From positions 1 through 9,341 of the forward strand of contig SXIE01000033.1 in the NCBI GenBank assembly GCA_005772945.1: 9,341 nucleotides of DNA, read 5' to 3'. The notes beneath the pieces are model-generated. The model made no database searches, had not been told where the DNA came from, and saw nothing but the letters and a program-made list of their open reading frames with translations. Below are positions 6,471 through 9,341 of this stretch, piece by piece (the stretch's first letter is position 1; the number at the start of each line of letters is the position of its first letter). Position numbers and translations under genes: made by a program. The DNA comes from Pseudomonadota bacterium (GTDB lineage Bacteria; Myxococcota; UBA9042; PHBI01).

Positions 6471-6851
6471 ATGGGCTTCTCGCCGAACGAACCCGTGCCC
6501 GATCTCGTCGCGCGCGCCGCCATCCGCGCGAAGATCCGGGGCGACCTCGCGCGCGAGGCCGCCGAGGCCGAGGTGCGACGGGCCGAGATCGTGCCACGCG
6601 TACGCGCGACCATCGCCGAGCAGCGAAGCCGCGGGCGATGTGCGCGCGCGTGGCTCTTCGGGTCGTACGCCGGCGGTCCTTGGGGCGAGCCCGGCGAGGA
6701 GAGCGACGTCGACCTCTTGGTCGAAGGGGACGCGGACGGCGTCGGGGCCGCGGTGCTCCGCGAGACGGGGCGCATGGTCCATGGGTGGCGACTCGACGAG
6801 GCACCGCCGTCGCTCGTGGCGCGCGTGCTCGCCGAAGGCGTGCCGCTGTGA
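6471..6851 (+). CDS. mntA: MNT-domain nucleotidyltransferase, MntA-type antitoxin
   Basis: MNT-domain antitoxins neutralise their HEPN toxin by transferring AMP to it. This 126-residue protein has the minimal nucleotidyltransferase signature WLFGSYAGG (61-69), with G64-S65 followed by the metal-binding D79-V80-D81. The gap between GS and DxD is 13 residues, about three longer than the usual ten, with a PWGEPGEES loop. Where many relatives have VD (third carboxylate), this one reads M102-V103-H104. The C-terminus (APPSLVARVLAEGVPL, 111-126) matches what I recall of complete MNT proteins. The N-terminal 57 residues form a charged helical extension longer than in the compact members. Its stop overlaps the next start in GTGA, so the two proteins are translationally coupled, antitoxin first. 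The start codon lacks a clear ribosome binding site. The MNT call is firm; antitoxin activity is inferred from the pairing. Confidence 0.85.
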   Translation: MGFSPNEPVPDLVARAAIRAKIRGDLAREAAEAEVRRAEIVPRVRATIAEQRSRGRCARAWLFGSYAGGPWGEPGEESDVDLLVEGDADGVGAAVLRETGRMVHGWRLDEAPPSLVARVLAEGVPL

Positions 6852-7333
6852 CCGCCGAGGATGCGCGCATGTTGGCTGTGCGGGCCGAGCTCGAGCGCGA
6901 CTGGCGTATGGTGCGCGCGCATCTCCAGCGCGCGCGTTCCGTCGCGCCGAGCGCGGGTCCGCCCGAGGCGTCCCACGTCGCGCTCTCGCTCGACCACGCG
7001 TACCAGGCCTTCGAATCGCTGCTGGTGCGCCTCGAGCTGGCGCTCGGGCTGCCGCGCCGCGCGGGCTCGGATTGGCACGCTGCGATCCTCCGCGCCGCGG
7101 TCGAGGCGATCCCGGGGTTGCGTGCCGCCATCGTACCGCGCGACGCGCTTACGGAATGGGAGGCCCTCCTCTCGTTTCGGCATTTCCTGCGGCATGCCTA
7201 TACGATCGACCTCGATCCGGCGAAGCTCGCACAGAACGTCACGCGCCTGGAGGCGGCCGTCGCCACCACCGAGACACCGTTGCAGGGGTTGTTCGCGGCC
7301 CTCATGAGCGGGGTCGGCGCCGCTGCCGACTAA
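6848..7333 (+). CDS. hepT: HEPN-domain RNase toxin, HepT-type
   Basis: HepT toxins are HEPN RNases whose catalytic Arg and His lie in an RX4HXY motif; the Tyr is the site modified by the partner MntA. Here the motif is intact: R111-HFLR-H116-A-Y118, near the end of a helix, in a 161-residue all-helical protein. Earlier helices include the conserved-looking region around SLDHAYQAFESLLVRLELAL (47-66). The GTG at 6848 overlaps the mntA stop by 4 nt and has GAAGG 9 nt upstream. An ATG at 6869 with GAGG 8 nt before it is an alternative that removes seven residues. No frameshift or key-residue loss is seen, so the toxin should be active. It converges on the DUF1877 gene 81 bp away. Family assignment rests on the motif, the size and the MNT partner. 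Confidence 0.85.
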   Translation: MTAEDARMLAVRAELERDWRMVRAHLQRARSVAPSAGPPEASHVALSLDHAYQAFESLLVRLELALGLPRRAGSDWHAAILRAAVEAIPGLRAAIVPRDALTEWEALLSFRHFLRHAYTIDLDPAKLAQNVTRLEAAVATTETPLQGLFAALMSGVGAAAD

Positions 7334-7357
7334 CCCGGCGGCGAACGGTCGCCACGA

Positions 7358-7415
7358 AACCTGGATCTCGGAACCGGATTCACGATGCGCAGGGGCCCGC
7401 TCCCCATCCCAGGTT
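7358..7415. terminator. Weak nested inverted repeats between convergent hepT and DUF1877 genes
   Basis: AACCTGG at 7358-7364 is inversely repeated as CCAGGTT at 7409-7415, and GGGG/CCCC (7392-7395/7402-7405) forms a small hairpin inside. The 7-bp outer stem encloses 44 nt, and no T-run is present. The position between two convergent stops suggests termination, but the structure is weak and may be chance. Confidence 0.22.
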
Positions 7416-7921
7416 CAGCGGAGCGCGACGAGGACCCCGGCGCCGTCGGTCGCCGCCCGCCGCATGAACGTCATGAGCCCCTGGAGGACCGCGAGGAGCC
7501 ACTCCTTGTCCTCGTCGTCGAGCGCGCGCGCCGCAAACGGATGGGCGGCCGAGAGCGCGTCGCTCGCGAGGCGTTGGCGGACGACCTTCGCCGATAGCGA
7601 CTCGATCGCGTCGGCAATGGTCGCGACGGTCGCGGGGTCGAAAAGGCGGCCGGTTCCGCCGTGGCGCGCCAGCGGGAGCGCTTCGCCCTGGGCCTCGTTG
7701 GCGATGAACCCGAGCGGGCCCTCGCCGCCGCGCGCGGTCCCGGTCAGGAGGACGTGCACGCCGGCGAAGGCCTCTTCGAGCGCGTAGGTGTTCGGGTCTG
7801 CCGACGCGAGCCATGTGTCGACCGCATCCCCCCAGTCCGGCGCGTCGAGCCCGCGTGGCGCACCCCGGAGCGAAAGGGTCAGTTGCTCGCTGAGTCGCAC
7901 CACGACGCCGTTCGTCCTCAT
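7415..7921 (-). CDS. DUF1877 (YfbM-like) protein
   Basis: The 168-residue product has the DUF1877 layout: a variable N-terminal part, then the core LEEAFAGVHVLLTG (48-61), which corresponds to the family's 'W..lH.LLTG' motif. It is followed by a Gly-rich loop (64-71), an F-D-P-x-x-V-A-x-I-A helix (94-103), and a final D-x-E-D-K-E-W helix (135-141) leading to LMTFMRRAATDG (149-160). The family's function is unknown; it occurs widely as a small soluble protein. The usual Trp before the LH core is replaced by Phe (F52). The ATG at 7921 is chosen because GGAG lies 6 nt upstream; the frame could extend to 8044, but that part overlaps the preceding remnant and reads poorly. The ATG overlaps the end of the upstream frame in ATGA, so it is probably the last cistron of the minus-strand chain that starts near 8399. 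Confidence 0.75.
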   Translation of the reverse strand: MRTNGVVVRLSEQLTLSLRGAPRGLDAPDWGDAVDTWLASADPNTYALEEAFAGVHVLLTGTARGGEGPLGFIANEAQGEALPLARHGGTGRLFDPATVATIADAIESLSAKVVRQRLASDALSAAHPFAARALDDEDKEWLLAVLQGLMTFMRRAATDGAGVLVALR

Positions 7922-7964
7922 ACCCCGCTCCGCTCCCATGTTGCCGGCCATTGACGCAGACGTG

Positions 7965-8178
7965 CTAGCGACGGCCGCGTCGCGGCTGCCCGGGCACCTG
8001 CCTGCCAGTGGCCGACCGCAGGGCGTCCCAGAGGTCGCGCGCATCGGCTGGCAGCTCCGCCACGCGCTTGTCGACCTCGCCGGCGGTCGAGGCCGAGCGC
8101 GTCGGCGCCGACGAGCGCGTGTGGCAGACCTTGGGCCGTCAACGTCGCGACGACGCGTGCGAACAGCGATTGGGTCAC
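7965..8178 (-). pseudogene. Frameshifted remnant, probably a nucleotidyltransferase-like protein
   Basis: From the GTG at 8178 the first frame reads about 31 plausible residues ending in LPHALVGADAL, like the start of 'GVPYVLVGG.AL' nucleotidyltransferases. Near 8100 the G/C preference at third positions leaves this frame and moves to the +1 frame. That frame reads a credible C-terminus (STAGEVDKRVAELPADARDL, then WDALRSATG) and stops at TAG 7967-7965. The first frame stays open to 7918, giving 86 residues, but its second half is Arg/Ala/Gly-rich, uses many A/T-ending codons and looks like an out-of-frame shadow. The two pieces total about 74 residues, far short of a full enzyme, and the metal-binding GS/DxD part is missing, so an internal deletion with a frameshift is likely. 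Its start overlaps the stop of the preceding small gene in GTGA. The family assignment is inference. Confidence 0.55.
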
Positions 8179-8399
8179 GGTGCGTCCGGCGCGCGCATAC
8201 AGGCCGACGCCCGGCGCGTCACCTGCGACTGCGCGTCAAGCACGGAGGCGGCCTGGCGCAGGGTGAGCCCGTGGGCTTTGGCGTACGTCGCCAGCTGCAT
8301 GCGGCCGAACCGCAGCGCGAGCGCGATGCGGGCCCCGGGCGGTGCCGGCACTAGCGCGCCGGGAAGCTTCGGGCTCGTTGGTTCGACGTCGGAGGTCAC
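8175..8399 (-). CDS. Small helical protein of 74 residues, unrecognised
   Basis: After a Pro-rich N-terminus (residues 1-22), the protein has an amphipathic helix at RIALALRFGRMQLATYAKAHG (24-44), a second helix at LTLRQAASVLDAQSQV (45-60), and a terminal RRASACMRAPDAP. I recall small proteins of this shape, with a basic R-R-x-S-x-C end, encoded just before nucleotidyltransferase-like genes in related bacteria, but I cannot name a family. Its stop overlaps the next start (GTG at 8178) in GTGA, as expected for a two-gene unit. The GTG start at 8399 has no Shine-Dalgarno sequence, but a promoter-like TTGGCC-17-TAGACT ends 6 nt before it, suggesting a leaderless message. If the downstream partner is broken, this gene may be an orphan half of a decayed cassette. 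Third-position G/C use supports real coding. Confidence 0.55.
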   Translation of the reverse strand: MTSDVEPTSPKLPGALVPAPPGARIALALRFGRMQLATYAKAHGLTLRQAASVLDAQSQVTRRASACMRAPDAP

Positions 8400-8405
8400 G
8401 TTGGC

Positions 8406-8434
8406 AGTCTAACCGGCGTGTGCGCGGCGGCCAA
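8406..8434 (-). promoter_or_regulatory. Candidate leaderless promoter of the 74-residue gene
   Basis: On the minus strand TTGGCC (8434-8429) and TAGACT (8411-8406) are separated by 17 nt, each matching consensus at 4 of 6 positions. The -10 ends 6 nt before the GTG at 8399, so transcription would start at or next to the start codon. The absence of a Shine-Dalgarno sequence agrees with this. Confidence 0.4.
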
Positions 8435-8465
8435 GCGATGTGCCGGCCGCCCGACCCCACCAACA

Positions 8466-8492
8466 CGAAAGGCGCCCCTTGCGGGACGCCTT
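8466..8492 (-). terminator. Intrinsic terminator of rpsA
   Basis: Read on the minus strand, AAGGCGTCCC (8492-8483), a GCAA tetraloop (8482-8479) and GGGGCGCCTT (8478-8469) form a 10-bp stem with one G-U pair. The end of the stem and the next base give TTT, followed by a T-rich run broken by G and C. The GNRA loop, GC-rich stem and position 47 nt after the rpsA stop make this a convincing Rho-independent terminator. It insulates rpsA from the small minus-strand genes downstream. Confidence 0.85.
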
Positions 8493-8538
8493 CCATGCGG
8501 TTCACGGGCCATCGCATGGCGACGGCCGCGCTCCGATT

Positions 8539-9341
<803 letters not shown>

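Noticed and set aside
6169..7131. A 320-residue minus-strand frame across the DUF4431-like and MNT/HEPN genes
   Set aside because: It spans several real genes on both strands and is strongly Arg-rich with no domain.
7918..8178. The 86-residue frame from 8178 to 7918 as an intact gene
   Set aside because: Its second half uses many A/T-ending codons and is Arg/Ala/Gly-rich, while the +1 frame there has strong third-position G/C use, so a frameshifted remnant fits better.

Overview
The window is GC-rich DNA with a strong preference for G or C at third codon positions. The gene set fits a deltaproteobacterial or Myxococcota-type chromosome: a proteobacterial ribosomal protein S1, a protein with three FHA-like modules, a ChoD-like GMC oxidoreductase, an MNT/HEPN toxin-antitoxin pair and several small lineage-type hypothetical proteins. 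The phylum is inferred from these families only. There are no rRNA or tRNA genes, insertion sequences or CRISPR arrays that I can see. No gene-free stretch exceeds 300 bases.

Layout from left to right. (1) A 543-residue orphan protein on the plus strand (23-1654), whose frame stays open to the left edge. It converges on (2) a minus-strand FHA protein (1706-3553), with a perfect 9-bp hairpin between the two genes. (3) Upstream of the FHA gene, on the same strand, is a GMC oxidoreductase (3721-5403). Each of these two minus-strand genes has a palindrome with the core CGAATTCG shortly upstream of its start, so they may share an operator. (4) Divergent from the oxidoreductase is a small two-CxxC protein (5573-5890). 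It converges on (5) an exported DUF4431-like protein (5918-6355), and a GC hairpin covers the end of the first gene.

The stretch 6356-8440 looks like an accessory patch. It holds an intact MntA/HepT-type nucleotidyltransferase and HEPN-RNase pair (6471-7333) whose reading frames overlap in GTGA. The antitoxin gene has a small palindrome and repeated CTTGACC boxes in front of it. Converging on this pair is a minus-strand chain: a 74-residue small protein behind a possible leaderless promoter, a frameshifted remnant that looks like a second nucleotidyltransferase, and a DUF1877 protein. Adjacent frames in this chain also overlap by 4 nt.

The right end is housekeeping: the 3' part of rpsA (8539 to the edge, minus strand), closed by a clear intrinsic terminator with a GCAA tetraloop. 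This terminator separates rpsA from the accessory patch.

The strongest leads are the decayed second nucleotidyltransferase cassette beside a live MNT/HEPN pair, the paired CGAATTCG palindromes, the ferredoxin-like cysteine cluster in the oxidoreductase, and the orphan protein with a glycine-rich hydrophobic core. I do not see clear evidence of a wholly new multi-gene system.
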